DNA of 64,000 nucleotides from Streptomyces katrae (GTDB taxonomy: Bacteria > Actinomycetota > Actinomycetes > Streptomycetales > Streptomycetaceae), in the NCBI RefSeq assembly GCF_000717655.1, contig NZ_JNZY01000010.1:372001-436000 (forward strand), in the 5' to 3' direction. The position numbers were made by a program, and so were the translations under genes. Positions within the stretch are counted from its first letter, which is position 1, and every line of letters starts with the position of its first letter. Under the pieces are notes generated by a model. That model did not search any database. It was not told the origin of the DNA and saw only the letters and a list, made by a program, of their open reading frames with translations. Shown here in pieces: positions 36,672-46,594 of this stretch.

Positions 36672-37349
36672 TCAGCTCTTGGTCAGTGCTTCGAGCGCGG
36701 TGTTGAGCTCCAGGACGTTGACGCGGGGCTCGCCCATGAAGCCGAGGGTGCGGCCGGTGGTGTACGTGGCGACGAGCTTCTCGACCTGCTGGACGTCGAG
36801 GCTGTTCTGCTCCGCGACCCGGTGCACCTGGATCTTCGCGTACTCCGGGGAGATGTTCGGGTCGAGGCCGGAGCCGGAGGAAGTGACGGCGTCGGCCGGC
36901 ACGTCCGAGGGCTCGACCTTGTACATCGCGGTGGAGTTGTCCGCGATCACGGCGGCCTTGGCGTCCTCGACCAGCTTGACCAGGTCCGGGTTGTCGCCCG
37001 CCTTGTTGGTGGCGCCGGACAGGATCAGGGAGTACTGCTGGTTGGCGCTGTTGGAGCCGAGGCCGTGGGAGGGGCGCGGCTGGAACCACTTCAGGTCCGG
37101 CTCGGCTGCCTCCTGCGGGTCCTGCGGGTATTGCTTCGGCAGGTTGTACGTCTGCCCGATGAGGGACGAGCCGACGACCTGCCCGCTCTTGTCCCTGATC
37201 TCGGAACCGTTGGCCTTGTCGCTGAACGCGGCCTGGGCGATACCGGTGACGGCGAGCGGGTAGAGCACGCCACAGATGACGGTCAGGACCAGGAGAGCAC
37301 GCAGTCCGGCGCCGAGGAGGCGGGCGGTGTTGCCTACTGAGTTGTTCAT
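36672..37349 (-). CDS. kdpC: potassium-transporting ATPase subunit C
   Basis: A 225-aa inner-membrane subunit of the Kdp high-affinity potassium pump. One N-terminal membrane helix (LLGAGLRALLVLTVICGVLYPLAVTGI) is followed by the periplasmic domain with GSSLIGQ, FQPRPS and SGSGLDPNISPEYAKIQVHRVA, all KdpC signatures. It is the last gene of kdpFABC, 22 bases after kdpB. It is slightly longer than E. coli KdpC. Confidence 0.97.
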   Translation of the reverse strand: MNNSVGNTARLLGAGLRALLVLTVICGVLYPLAVTGIAQAAFSDKANGSEIRDKSGQVVGSSLIGQTYNLPKQYPQDPQEAAEPDLKWFQPRPSHGLGSNSANQQYSLILSGATNKAGDNPDLVKLVEDAKAAVIADNSTAMYKVEPSDVPADAVTSSGSGLDPNISPEYAKIQVHRVAEQNSLDVQQVEKLVATYTTGRTLGFMGEPRVNVLELNTALEALTKS

Positions 37350-37371
37350 GGCTGGTCAGCACGCTCCTAAT

Positions 37372-39471
37372 TCAGCGCAGGCCGGGGACGAGGGCGATGA
37401 GCATATCGATGATCTTGATACCGATGAACGGGGCGACGAGACCGCCGAGTCCGTAGATCCCCAGGTTGCGGCGGAGCATCCTGTCGGCGCTGGTCGGCTT
37501 GTACTGCACGCCCTTCAGGGCGAGCGGCACGAGCGCGATGATGACCAGCGCGTTGAAGATGACCGCGGAGAGGATCGCCGAGTCCGGCGAGTGCAGGCCC
37601 ATGATGTTGATCTTGTCGAGGCCCGGGTAGACCACGGCGAACATGGCCGGGATGATCGCGAAGTACTTCGCGACGTCGTTGGCGATGGAGAAGGTGGTCA
37701 GCGCGCCTCGGGTGATGAGGAGCTGCTTGCCGATCTCGACGATCTCGATGAGTTTGGTGGGGTTGGAGTCCAGGTCCACCATGTTCCCGGCCTCCTTGGC
37801 GGCCGAGGTGCCCGTGTTCATCGCGACGCCGACGTCCGCCTGGGCGAGGGCCGGCGCGTCGTTCGTACCGTCGCCGGTCATCGCGACGAGCTTGCCGCCG
37901 GCCTGCTCCCGCTTGATGAGGGCCATCTTGTCCTCGGGGGTGGCCTCGGCGAGGAAGTCGTCGACACCGGCCTCTTCCGCGATGGCCTTCGCGGTCAGCG
38001 GGTTGTCACCCGTGATCATGATCGTCTTGATGCCCATGCGGCGCAGTTCGTCGAACCGCTCGCGCATGCCCTCCTTGACGACGTCCTTGAGGTGGATGAC
38101 ACCGAGGATCCGGGAGCCCTTCTCGTCCTCGACGGCCACGAGGAGCGGCGTACCACCCGCCTCGGAGATCCGGTTGGCCAGAACGTCGGCGTCCTCGGCG
38201 ACCCGGCCGCCCTGCTCCGTCACCCAGGCGATGACCGAACCAGCGGCCCCCTTACGGGTCTTCCTGCCGTCGACGTCCACACCCGACATCCGTGTCTGGG
38301 CCGTGAACGCGATCCACTCGGCCTGGGCGAGCTCGCCCTGGTGGCGCTCGCGCAGCCCGTACTCCTCCTTCGCGAGGACCACGATCGAGCGGCCCTCGGG
38401 GGTCTCGTCGGCCAGCGACGACAACTGTGCGGCGTCGGCCAGTTCGGCCTCCGTCGTGCCCTTGACCGGGACGAACTCGGCGGCCTGGCGGTTGCCGAGC
38501 GTGATGGTTCCGGTCTTGTCGAGCAGCAGCGTGGAAACGTCACCGGCGGCCTCGACCGCACGCCCCGACATCGCGAGGACGTTGCGCTGGACGAGCCGGT
38601 CCATGCCGGCGATGCCGATGGCGGAGAGAAGCGCACCGATGGTCGTCGGGATCAGGCAGACCAGCAGAGCCGTGAGCACGATCATCGACTGCTCGGCGTC
38701 CGCGTAGATCGCGAACGGCTGGAGCGTGACCACGGCCAGCAGGAAGACGACGGTGAGGGAGGCGAGCAGGATGTTGAGGGCGATCTCGTTGGGCGTCTTC
38801 TGCCGGGCCGCGCCCTCGACGAGGGCGATCATGCGGTCGATGAAGGTCTCGCCGGGCTTCGTCGTGATCTTGACGACGATCCGGTCCGAGAGGACCTTCG
38901 TACCGCCGGTGACGGCCGAGCGGTCGCCGCCGGATTCCCGGATGACGGGTGCGGACTCGCCGGTGATGGCGGATTCGTCGACCGAGGCGACGCCTTCGAC
39001 CACGTCACCGTCGCCCGGGATGACGTCGCCGGCTTCGCAGACGACCAGGTCGCCGATCTTGAGGTCGGTACCGGGGACCTGCTCTTCAACGGAGTCCGTC
39101 AGACGACGGGCGACGGTGTCGGTCTTCGCCTTGCGCAGGGTGTCGGCCTGGGCCTTGCCGCGGCCCTCGGCCACCGCCTCCGCCAGGTTGGCGAAGATCG
39201 TGGTCAGCCACAGCCAGGCGGTGATCGCCCAGCCGAACCAGTCGGTCGGGTCCTCGATCGCGAGGACGGTGGTGACCACCGACCCGACGAGGACCACGAA
39301 CATGACCGGCGATTTGACCATGACGCGCGGGTCGAGCTTCTTCACCGCGTCAGGGAAGGACTTGAGCAGGGCCTTCGGGTCGAACAGGCCGCCACCGACG
39401 CGCCCTGCCGGGGGCTTGTGTCCGGTGGACAGGTCTTCGTGCGGAGCACGGGTGGGGGTGATGGTGCTCAT
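37372..39471 (-). CDS. kdpB: potassium-transporting P-type ATPase subunit B
   Basis: A 699-aa P-type ATPase subunit that hydrolyses ATP. The phosphorylated aspartate is in [10 protein letters not shown] (about residue 318); the hinge is [19 protein letters not shown], and [20 protein letters not shown] is the actuator loop (SGES-type 'TGES'). Membrane helices flank these domains. The ATG overlaps the kdpA stop by 4 bases. Confidence 0.98.
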   Translation of the reverse strand: MSTITPTRAPHEDLSTGHKPPAGRVGGGLFDPKALLKSFPDAVKKLDPRVMVKSPVMFVVLVGSVVTTVLAIEDPTDWFGWAITAWLWLTTIFANLAEAVAEGRGKAQADTLRKAKTDTVARRLTDSVEEQVPGTDLKIGDLVVCEAGDVIPGDGDVVEGVASVDESAITGESAPVIRESGGDRSAVTGGTKVLSDRIVVKITTKPGETFIDRMIALVEGAARQKTPNEIALNILLASLTVVFLLAVVTLQPFAIYADAEQSMIVLTALLVCLIPTTIGALLSAIGIAGMDRLVQRNVLAMSGRAVEAAGDVSTLLLDKTGTITLGNRQAAEFVPVKGTTEAELADAAQLSSLADETPEGRSIVVLAKEEYGLRERHQGELAQAEWIAFTAQTRMSGVDVDGRKTRKGAAGSVIAWVTEQGGRVAEDADVLANRISEAGGTPLLVAVEDEKGSRILGVIHLKDVVKEGMRERFDELRRMGIKTIMITGDNPLTAKAIAEEAGVDDFLAEATPEDKMALIKREQAGGKLVAMTGDGTNDAPALAQADVGVAMNTGTSAAKEAGNMVDLDSNPTKLIEIVEIGKQLLITRGALTTFSIANDVAKYFAIIPAMFAVVYPGLDKINIMGLHSPDSAILSAVIFNALVIIALVPLALKGVQYKPTSADRMLRRNLGIYGLGGLVAPFIGIKIIDMLIALVPGLR

Positions 39472-41147
39472 GAGGCGAGCCCTTCAGCGAGCGGACCCAG
39501 CGCGAGGGCGGGGAAGTAGGTCAGACCGGTGATGATGACGATCGTCCCGACGAGCAGGCCCGCGTAGAGCGGCTTGTCGGTGCGGAGCGTGCCTGCCGTC
39601 TCCGGCACGGGCTGCTGCTCCGCGAGCGATCCGGCCAGCGCGAGCACGAACACGATCGGCAGGAAGCGGCCGAGCAGCATCGCGATGCCGATGGTGCTGT
39701 TGAACCACTGCGTGTCGGCGTTCAGGCCGGCGAAGGCCGATCCGTTGTTGTTGGCGCCGGAGGTGTAGGCGTACAGGATCTCGGAGAAGCCGTGCGCGCC
39801 CGGGTTGGCCATCGAGTTGCCGGGCGTCGGCAGCGCCATCGCGGTGGCGGTGAAGCAGAGCACCAGCGCCGGGGTGATCAGGATGTAGCACGCGGCCAGC
39901 TTGATCTGGCGGGTGCCGATCTTCTTGCCCAGGTACTCGGGGGTCCGGCCGACCATCAGGCCCGCGATGAACACCGCGATGATCGCCATGATCAGCATGC
40001 CGTAGAGGCCGGAGCCGACGCCGCCGGGCGCGATCTCGCCGAGCTGCATGCCCAGCATCGCGATGCCGCCGCCGAAGCCGGTGTAGGAGGAGTGGAAGGA
40101 GTTGACCGCGCCGGTCGAGGTCAGCGTGGTCGCGACGGCGAAGATCGACGAGCCGCCGATGCCGAAGCGGGTCTCCTTGCCCTCCATGGCCCCGCCGGCG
40201 ATGTCGAACGCCGGGCCGTGGTGGGCGAACTCGGCCCACATCATCAGCGCGGTGAACCCGAGCCAGATGGTCGCCATCGTGGCGAGGATCGCGTAGCCCT
40301 GGCGCAGGTTGCCGACCATGCGGCCGAACGTACGGGTGAGGGCGAACGGGATCACCAGGATCAGGAAGATCTCGAACAGGTTCGAGAACGGGGTGGGGTT
40401 CTCGAAGGGGTGGGCCGAGTTGGCGTTGAAATAGCCGCCGCCGTTCGTGCCCAGCTCCTTGATGACCTCCTGAGAGGCCACCGCCCCGCCGTTCCACTGC
40501 TGCGTGCCGCCCGTGCTGTGCCCGTTGACGAACTGCCCGACCTCGTGGATGCCGGCGAAGTTCTGGATGACACCGCAGGAGACCAGGATCAGCGCGCCGA
40601 TCACCGAGATCGGCAGCAGGATCCGGACGGTGCCGCGCACCAGGTCGGACCAGAAATTGCCGAGTTCGCCGGTACGCGAGCGGGCGAAGCCCCGTACGAG
40701 GGCCACGGCGACGGCCATGCCGACCGCGGCCGAGACGAAGTTCTGCACCGCGAGGCCGCCGGTCTGCACGACGTGGCCCATGGCCTGCTCGCCGGAGTAC
40801 GACTGCCAGTTGGTGTTCGCCACGAACGACGCGGCGGTGTTGAACGCCTGGTCGGGGTCGATCGACGCGAAGCCGAGCGAACCGGGCAGCACGCCCTGCA
40901 CGCGCTGGAGCAGGTAGAGGAAGAGGACGCTCACTGCGGAGAAGGCCAGGACGCCGCGCAGGTACGCGGGCCAGCGCATCCCGGCCGAGGGGTCGGCGCC
41001 GATGGCCTTGTAGATCCACTTCTCCGGGCGGTAGTGCTTCTCGGAGGAGTAGACGCGGGCCATGTGGTCGCCGAGCGGACGGTAGGCGAGGGCGAGCGCG
41101 GCGACGAGCGCGAGCAGCTGCAGCACACCAGCGGTTACGGGGCTCAT
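39468..41147 (-). CDS. kdpA: potassium-transporting ATPase subunit A
   Basis: The 559-aa potassium-selective channel-like subunit with about 10 membrane helices. [15 protein letters not shown] and [20 protein letters not shown] are the selectivity-filter loops of KdpA. ATG at 41147 is chosen because the upstream frame loses codon pattern and overlaps kdpF; the kdpF stop lies 9 bases before. Confidence 0.97.
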   Translation of the reverse strand: MSPVTAGVLQLLALVAALALAYRPLGDHMARVYSSEKHYRPEKWIYKAIGADPSAGMRWPAYLRGVLAFSAVSVLFLYLLQRVQGVLPGSLGFASIDPDQAFNTAASFVANTNWQSYSGEQAMGHVVQTGGLAVQNFVSAAVGMAVAVALVRGFARSRTGELGNFWSDLVRGTVRILLPISVIGALILVSCGVIQNFAGIHEVGQFVNGHSTGGTQQWNGGAVASQEVIKELGTNGGGYFNANSAHPFENPTPFSNLFEIFLILVIPFALTRTFGRMVGNLRQGYAILATMATIWLGFTALMMWAEFAHHGPAFDIAGGAMEGKETRFGIGGSSIFAVATTLTSTGAVNSFHSSYTGFGGGIAMLGMQLGEIAPGGVGSGLYGMLIMAIIAVFIAGLMVGRTPEYLGKKIGTRQIKLAACYILITPALVLCFTATAMALPTPGNSMANPGAHGFSEILYAYTSGANNNGSAFAGLNADTQWFNSTIGIAMLLGRFLPIVFVLALAGSLAEQQPVPETAGTLRTDKPLYAGLLVGTIVIITGLTYFPALALGPLAEGLAS

Positions 41148-41155
41148 ATCAGCGC

Positions 41156-41245
41156 TCAGAACCTCTCCGGGTACACAAGGGCGAGGACGAGGTAACCCAG
41201 CAGGGAGAGGGCCACGAGCAGGCCGACGATGTTCTCGGCGGTCAC
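41156..41245 (-). CDS. kdpF: potassium-transporting ATPase small subunit F
   Basis: A 29-aa single-span membrane peptide: [19 protein letters not shown], then LALVYPERF, the standard KdpF pattern. It stabilises the KdpABC complex. It starts with GTG at 41245, which overlaps the stop of a still smaller ORF upstream (GTGA), and ends 8 bases before kdpA. Confidence 0.9.
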   Translation of the reverse strand: MTAENIVGLLVALSLLGYLVLALVYPERF

Positions 41246-41325
41246 AGCTTGGCCACCCCTCGGGCGATGAGAGCCACCAGCGCGAAGACCGCGACCGTGG
41301 TGACGACGAAGGCCGGATCGGCCAT
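41242..41325 (-). CDS. 27-aa membrane ORF translationally coupled to kdpF
   Basis: ATG at 41325 opens [19 protein letters not shown] followed by IARGVAKL, one hydrophobic span with a positively charged end. CAGGAG lies 8 bases upstream, a good ribosome-binding site that kdpF itself lacks. Its TGA overlaps the kdpF GTG. It may be an extra Kdp accessory peptide or a coupling leader. Family unnamed to my knowledge. Confidence 0.65.
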   Translation of the reverse strand: MADPAFVVTTVAVFALVALIARGVAKL

Positions 41326-41411
41326 CGTGAGCTCCTGGATGAAGTGATGAAATGGATTTCGGCCAGACGGCCGAGTAAGAGCAAAGCGCGAGCTCAGACG
41401 GGCGTTAAGAC

Positions 41412-41483
41412 CTCTTGACGGGCTCCATACGGGCGCAGCGGAACTCTTGACGCCACCCTGACGCTGAGGCCAGGTCGTCAGGG
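41412..41483. promoter_or_regulatory. repeats in the kdp promoter region
   Basis: CTCTTGACG occurs twice, at 41412-41420 and 41444-41452, 32 bases apart (three helical turns), upstream of the kdp genes. CCCTGACG (41456-41463) and CGTCAGGG (41476-41483) form an 8-base inverted repeat beside them. The direct repeats are candidate KdpE-type response-regulator sites; no kdpDE genes are in the window. Confidence 0.4.
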
Positions 41484-41487
41484 GCGT

Positions 41488-41860
41488 GTGAAGAGTGGGG
41501 CGGCGGACGTTTTTTGGATGGTGACGGTCGGCGTGGCGGCGCTGACCTCGGCGTTCCCGGAGCTGTACGGCGAGCGGGTGTGGACGTGCCTCGGCATCCT
41601 GGTGCTGGTCACGGCCGTGAACCTGCGGGGCGTGGTCGACTCGGCGAAACGGCTGCGTGTGCGAGCGAGCTGACCGCGACCCGCCCGGGCGCGCAGGTCA
41701 CCGTACTGGTCCCGGAGACCGAACGCGCGCGCACCTGTGGCAGCGACGGCTGCAGAACCAGCGGGGCTCGGTCATGGCCCACGCCGTACGCCGCGACAAG
41801 GACGCCGTGATCCGCCGACTGCGTTTCCGCGTCGGTGACGTCACCGACGACGTGCGTTGA
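41488..41860 (+). pseudogene. remnant of an APC-type amino-acid/potassium permease
   Basis: The first frame encodes MVTVGVAALTSAFPELYG, then LGILVLVTAVNLRGVVDSAKR, a membrane segment typical of APC permeases. It stops at 41673. Two other frames carry TATRPGAQVTVLVPETERAR and WQRRLQNQRGSVMAHAVRRD, the cytosolic C-terminal tail of the same kind of permease. The middle is deleted and the tail frameshifted. The 3' end overlaps the convergent hydrolase gene. Permeases of this type often neighbour kdp in actinobacteria, which fits. Confidence 0.7.
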
Positions 41861-42728
41861 CACGTCGTTGACGAAGCCGGGCACGGTCCGCGGCGGTGTG
41901 TTCGAGGATTGCGGGGACGATCGTCGCCCAGTCGGCCCGCTCGACCCCGTGGCCGGCGTCCTCCAGCGCCAGTAGCCAGCCCTCGGGGATCTGTTCCGCG
42001 AGTGCCTCACCGTGACTGAGCGGGAACATCGGATCGGCGGTCCCGTGGATCACCAGCGTGGGCACGGCGATCGAGGACAGGGGCGCTGGTGGGAGCTCAC
42101 CGTCCGGAAGCGAGTCGTGGTTGCGGGCCGCGGTGAAGTCGTGCGCACGCTCGACGTCGCGACGGACGAGGCTGCGGGCGGCGGCCTCGTCGAACGGGCG
42201 CCGACCGCCGGCGAGCACGCGCGCGTAGCCGACCTGGTAGTCGATCACCGAGTGGCCATCCGACCAGTCGACGTGCGCGTCGGAGACGAACTGCACGAAC
42301 TCCTCGGTGGGCGGGGGAAGCTCGCGGCCCCCGGGCACGGCGCAGGACGTGCTGATCAGTACGAGCGAGAGGACGCGATCGGCGAAATGGAGCGCGAGCA
42401 GCTGCGCGAGTGCCCCTCCGGCCGAGACACCCACGACGTGCGCGGCCGGGACGCCATGGGCGTCGAGCACGCGGGCGGCGTCGGCGACCAGGTCCGCGCC
42501 GGTGTATCCGGGACGGCCCGGCTCGTAGGTGACGGATCGGCCGGTGTCGCGGTGGTCGTAGCGGATCACGAAGCGCCCGCCGTCGGCGAGCATCCGGCAA
42601 AAACCCCACTCCCACCAGAGCATCGAGGCCCCAAGACCCATGATGAGCAGGACGGGAGGATCCGACGGCTCGCCGAAGGACTCGGTGCACAGCGTGATGC
42701 CGTCCGCCTCCACCACGCGCTCGGCCAT
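41841..42728 (-). CDS. alpha/beta hydrolase, esterase-like
   Basis: A 295-aa hydrolase. PPVLLIMGLGASMLWWEWGF is the oxyanion loop, GVSAGG the nucleophile elbow, DPMFPLSHGEAL holds the acid and EDAGHGVER the catalytic histidine. It resembles aclacinomycin methylesterase-like (RdmC) proteins. GGAG lies about 9 bases before the ATG. Substrate unknown. Its 3' end overlaps the permease remnant. Confidence 0.88.
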   Translation of the reverse strand: MAERVVEADGITLCTESFGEPSDPPVLLIMGLGASMLWWEWGFCRMLADGGRFVIRYDHRDTGRSVTYEPGRPGYTGADLVADAARVLDAHGVPAAHVVGVSAGGALAQLLALHFADRVLSLVLISTSCAVPGGRELPPPTEEFVQFVSDAHVDWSDGHSVIDYQVGYARVLAGGRRPFDEAAARSLVRRDVERAHDFTAARNHDSLPDGELPPAPLSSIAVPTLVIHGTADPMFPLSHGEALAEQIPEGWLLALEDAGHGVERADWATIVPAILEHTAADRARLRQRRVNARRR

Positions 42729-42925
42729 CGTTGCTTCTCCTCACCTGCGGTACACCGGCTCCGGTGGTAGTTGTAGCAGCGCAGCCGGTCGGGAGACGCG
42801 GCCTGGCCGCCGGGCGGGGCCGTGGCGTTGTTCTGGAACCCGCAGGGGGTCCGCGATGCGCGGTGGCACGCTGCCTTGGGGGTGTGGGCGGTCCGTCGAT
42901 TCCTGCGCCGACCGGTATTCACCGC

Positions 42926-43678
42926 TCAGGGCCTGCGGCTGCCCTGCAGCACCGCCTCGATCTCAGCCGCGATGTCGCCACGGCCGAGCTGCGCCGTGTG
43001 GAAGTCCGCCGTCCGCGGCATACGGAGGACCAGCTCGTAGCCCACGTCCACGCGCACTTGCCCGGAGCGGAGTACGAAGTCGTAGGCGTGGCCGCCACGG
43101 GTCCGGCAGCTGGAGAGGAAGTGCAGGTGGTATCCGGCCGCGGCCACCCCGAGCATGTGGGTGGGGCTGCGGAAACCGACGATGGTTCCGTCCAGGTCGG
43201 TGTGGGTGGAGATGATCTGTCCGGCCACCGCGTCGATCAGCCGGGGGTAGGGGCGGTGCTGCTCCGGGAGCATGCGGGTGACCATGTGGTCGAAGTGCCC
43301 GTCGACGCGGACTGCGTAGAACATGTTGGGGCTCGGCAACCACCTGTCGATCACCGCGCGCAGCTCTGTGGCGTAGACGGGCTCGGTCATCCGCCAGTCG
43401 TACTCGCCGTGGAAGTAGGTCACTGCCGCGAGGGGTGTTCGCGTGGCCAGGTCGGCTTCACCGGCGGTGCCGTCGGCGCGTAATCGGTAGCATCGCCCGT
43501 CGAGGACGATCATCTCGCCGTCGAGCCGGTCGAAGGTGCCGATGCCGAAGTCGCCGTGGCGGCAGAGCTCGGCGATGGTCGTCGTGCCTTCGTAGACGCC
43601 CTCCAGCATGGCCGTCATGGTCGAGGCCTGGAAGATCCGCCCCGGCGTGTTCCGCGGAGTCGGGTTCGGTCCAGGCAT
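42926..43678 (-). CDS. alpha-acetolactate decarboxylase
   Basis: Converts 2-acetolactate to acetoin. The 250-aa protein has QASTMTAMLEGVYEGTTTI, GDFGIGTFDRLDGEMIVLDG, HTDLDGTIVGFRSP and GYHLHFLSSCRTRGGHAYDF; the three zinc histidines (HLH and GGH) are present. ATG at 43678 is preceded by a G-rich stretch. Codon 66 is TTA (43481-43483 on the plus strand reads TAA), so translation may depend on bldA. No acetolactate synthase gene lies beside it. Confidence 0.92.
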   Translation of the reverse strand: MPGPNPTPRNTPGRIFQASTMTAMLEGVYEGTTTIAELCRHGDFGIGTFDRLDGEMIVLDGRCYRLRADGTAGEADLATRTPLAAVTYFHGEYDWRMTEPVYATELRAVIDRWLPSPNMFYAVRVDGHFDHMVTRMLPEQHRPYPRLIDAVAGQIISTHTDLDGTIVGFRSPTHMLGVAAAGYHLHFLSSCRTRGGHAYDFVLRSGQVRVDVGYELVLRMPRTADFHTAQLGRGDIAAEIEAVLQGSRRP

Positions 43679-43779
43679 GTGCCCCCCTGAGTCGCCGTGA
43701 GTACGAGGGTCCGGTAGCGGCTTCACGACGCCTGGGCCCCCGCCAGACCTGCGTGCAGCAGCACGTTAGGGAGTCGGCC

Positions 43780-44120
43780 ATGTCGTCACAACGGCGCGCA
43801 CGCGGTCGCGCGTTGTTCCCGGCGGTGCACCACACCACCGCCCGCCGGCCGGCACCCCCTCGCGCCCCGGCGCGGCGGTACCTCCCCGAGGCGCTGGCCG
43901 AGGCGTACGACCCCGTCACCGTGCGCCAGATCCTCGCCCCTACGGGCGGCCTGCCCAAGCACGCCCGGCCCCCCGGCGCGTGGTGTACTCCCTGAACCCC
44001 ACGGGCGCCGACGATGATCTCCCGCACATCAAGGCACTCGTCAACGCCGCCCTCACCGACTCACAGCCGGACCGCCCCTCCCGTCCCGTGATGCGCGAAG
44101 CGACTGGCCCGGCGGGCTGA
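43780..44120 (+). pseudogene. frameshifted ORF of unknown family
   Basis: ATG at 43780 opens SSQRRARGRALFPAVHH and continues to YLPEALAEAYDPVTVRQILA before stopping at 43995. The adjacent frame, open from 43980 to 44120, continues sensibly with VVYSLNPTGADDDLPHIKA and LVNAALTDSQPDRPSRPV. Joined by one frameshift near 43975 they would make about 113 aa. Codon bias is good in both parts. I do not recognise the family; it could be a broken gene or two unrelated shadows. Confidence 0.35.
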
Positions 44121-44826
44121 ACGGGAATGCCGCCGGAAGCAACGTGCCGCCGACCCGGGCAGCGGGCAGGGCCCGTTCGACCATGAGGAGATGGCCCGTC
44201 AGGAACCAGACGGCGGTGTCGAGTCGCCGTACGCGACCGGGCGGCGCAGGACGCTGCCGCGCTGTTCGATGAGGTGGGCTCGTATCTCATCGTGTGAGGC
44301 GAGGCGCGGGGTGTTCTGCACGGGTACGAGTGTGCCGTTCGCTCCGGGGTCTGCGGCAGGACTCCACCGCCGCCACCGAGGACGTCGTCGTGGACGGCTC
44401 CGGGTCCACCCCGCACGCGCCCACCCGGCTGTGGGCACCGCGACGGCACCGGCACCTCGGCCGGGCGCCCCGTTGCCCCCCTGGACCACGACCCGGGTGT
44501 CCGAGCCACGGCTCGTCCTGGCACAGCCCGGCCAGCAGGCGTGCGGCGTAGCCGAGTGCGGGGTGCGCGCGCACGTGGTCGGAGCGGGCCGGCAGGTGCG
44601 CCGCGTGCCTCCCTCGACGGCGTGGCGCAGGGCGAACGACGCCGGCAGGGCCCTGGGGTGGTCCGGTTCGGCGGCGAGGACGCGGTCCAGCCGGGCGAGG
44701 CCGTCGGAGGGACGGCTGTCGCCGCCGCCCGGCACTTCACGGGGTCGGACTTCCGCATGCACGTCTGCCGGGACGCCTGCGTCCCGGCGGCCCGGGCGGG
44801 CTCTGCCCCTTCGAGCGGAGCAGACG
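44121..44826. other. decayed region without an intact gene
   Basis: No frame is clean here. On the minus strand, LARLDRVLAAEPDHPRALPA with FALRHAVEGG (near 44630-44710) and, in another frame, MRAHPALGYAARLLAGL with CQDEPWLGHPGRG (near 44500-44574) read like pieces of one protein separated by frameshifts. The family is not recognised; the first piece is TPR-like in sound. Best taken as gene debris. Confidence 0.45.
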
Positions 44827-46215
44827 CTACGGCGCAGGCGCAGGCGCAGGCGCGGCGGGCTGGGCCGGGCGGCTTACGGGTGGGACCGGCGGGCCCGGCG
44901 GCAGGAGTTCGGCGGTCACGAACGCCACGACGGCGGAGAGGATCGCCACCGGGATCATCTCGGTGCTGCCCAGGACCAGGACCACGAGTACCACACTGCT
45001 GACCGGCAGCCGCAGCGCGCTCACGGTGGCGGCAGCCATGCCAGCCGCCAGCCCCGCGCCGATGCCCAGGCCGGGCAGGGGCGAGCAGAGGACGCCGGCC
45101 GCGGCGCCGAGGAACAGGGACGGGAAGATGGGGCCGCCGCGCAGGCTGCCCAGGCACAGGGAGAAGGCGGCGCCCTTGCACAGGAGGACGGCGATCAGCG
45201 CGCCCACGCCCCAGGCGTGCGGATCTCCGGCCAGCTCGCCCAGCGTGGCCTGGCCCGAGGAGGCCACGTCCGCGGGAGAGCGGCCGGTACCCAGGGCATA
45301 GGCGGCGGCGCAGACGCCGGCGGCGAGCGCGCAGAGCACCGTGAGGGTCAGGGGCCGTCGGGCGACGTGGACGGCGGTCAGCCGGCCGCCGTACTGGATC
45401 AGGTGCACCCCGGCGGCGAGGGCCACGGCGATGAGGATCGACCAGCCCACGTCACCGACGTCCAGACGGGGGAACTGCGGGCCTGCCTTCAGCTTCAGAT
45501 CGCCGGTCCCCAGACCGGTCCAGCGGCCGAAACCGGTGAACACGAGCGAGCCGATGCCGCTGGAGAGCAGCGCGGGCAGCATGACGGCGAACAGCTGGGG
45601 TCCGCCCACGCCGACGACCTCCATCAGCAGCACCGCACCGATCAGCGGATTGCCGAAGATGGTGGCGACCGCGGCAGCGGCGCCGGCGGCGCCCAGCAGC
45701 GCGGTGCTCATCGGTGTCTCCGGCGTTCCGGTGAGGTGCCGCAGCGCGATCGCGAGTCCGCCGCCCAGCGCGATCAGCGGGGCCTCGGGGCCGAGCGTGG
45801 CGCCGAGCGGCAGGCTGAACGCGGCCGCGAGGACCACTCCGGGAAGGGCTGCGGCTCCGAGACCGCCCGCGTGCAGTCCGGACGCGGGGATGTGCCCGCC
45901 CGCCCCGGGGAAACGGGTGACGATCTGCCCGACGCAGATACCCGATATGAGCAGGAGCGGCAGGGGCCACCACCACGGCGGAGTGTCGTGGCCGAGGGCG
46001 TGCGGGAGGTCCGTCCACACCAGGCTCTCCAGTTTCTGGATCCCGGCGAGGAACCAGAATGCGGCCAGCGAGACCGGGATGCCGATGAGCCCGCAGAACA
46101 CCAGCGTCTTGAGGTATCCGGGAGTCCGGAGCAGCTCGCCGAGCTTGTGGGGCTCCGCGGGCCGTGATGGCGGCTGTGGACTCGGACTCCGGCTCGGCTG
46201 CGTCGGCTGCGTCAT
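44827..46215 (-). CDS. ClC-family chloride channel/antiporter
   Basis: A 462-aa integral membrane protein. FPGAGGHIPASG and LGPEAPLIALGG correspond to the chloride-binding loops; the glutamate of GPEAP aligns with the gating glutamate of ClC proteins. IFGNPLIGAVLLMEVVG and SLRGGPIFPSLFLGAAAG are further ClC elements. A Pro-rich N-terminus and Ala/Pro tail lie in the cytosol. GGAAGG about 10 bases upstream supports ATG at 46215. The gene lies in a run of minus-strand membrane and stress genes. Confidence 0.92.
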   Translation of the reverse strand: MTQPTQPSRSPSPQPPSRPAEPHKLGELLRTPGYLKTLVFCGLIGIPVSLAAFWFLAGIQKLESLVWTDLPHALGHDTPPWWWPLPLLLISGICVGQIVTRFPGAGGHIPASGLHAGGLGAAALPGVVLAAAFSLPLGATLGPEAPLIALGGGLAIALRHLTGTPETPMSTALLGAAGAAAAVATIFGNPLIGAVLLMEVVGVGGPQLFAVMLPALLSSGIGSLVFTGFGRWTGLGTGDLKLKAGPQFPRLDVGDVGWSILIAVALAAGVHLIQYGGRLTAVHVARRPLTLTVLCALAAGVCAAAYALGTGRSPADVASSGQATLGELAGDPHAWGVGALIAVLLCKGAAFSLCLGSLRGGPIFPSLFLGAAAGVLCSPLPGLGIGAGLAAGMAAATVSALRLPVSSVVLVVLVLGSTEMIPVAILSAVVAFVTAELLPPGPPVPPVSRPAQPAAPAPAPAP

Positions 46216-46273
46216 GGGGCCGTTCCTTCCCGTCCCCCGTCCCTCACCGGTGCGCCCGGTGCAGGGTGCTCTG

Positions 46274-46549
46274 TCAGCCGAGGATCCGGCGCTTCTGCTC
46301 GGCGAATTCCTCCTCGGTCAGCACTCCCTGCTCCTTGAGGGTACTGAGCTGCTTGAGCTGGTCGATCTTGGTGGTCATGTCATCGGCGGCAGGGGCCGCA
46401 GCCGGGGGCGGCGCTGCGGCCACCGGCTCTTGCACGGCGTCCTGCTGGGCCCACCGGCCGGCCTGCCGCCGGGACACCCGGTTGGACACGGCGGTGGCGG
46501 TGCCGGCGACGACGGCCGTACGGGCGACTCCGCGAAGAAGTCCGGGCAT
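46274..46549 (-). CDS. SHOCT-domain small protein
   Basis: A 91-aa protein with a hydrophobic N-terminal segment (LLRGVARTAVVAGTATAVSNRV) and a C-terminal SHOCT helix pair: KIDQLKQLSTLKEQGVLTEEEFAEQKRRILG. SHOCT domains mediate oligomerisation. ATG at 46549 is chosen because GGAG sits 9 bases upstream; the ATG at 46558 touches it. Confidence 0.85.
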   Translation of the reverse strand: MPGLLRGVARTAVVAGTATAVSNRVSRRQAGRWAQQDAVQEPVAAAPPPAAAPAADDMTTKIDQLKQLSTLKEQGVLTEEEFAEQKRRILG

Positions 46550-46594
46550 GATGCTCATCTCCAGGGGTGCGGTGAAGCAGGTCTGCGGGCGGTC

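Noticed and set aside
37276..39519. Long open frame antisense to kdpB
   Set aside because: Repeats of Asp, Gly and Arg without motifs, fully explained by kdpB codon bias.
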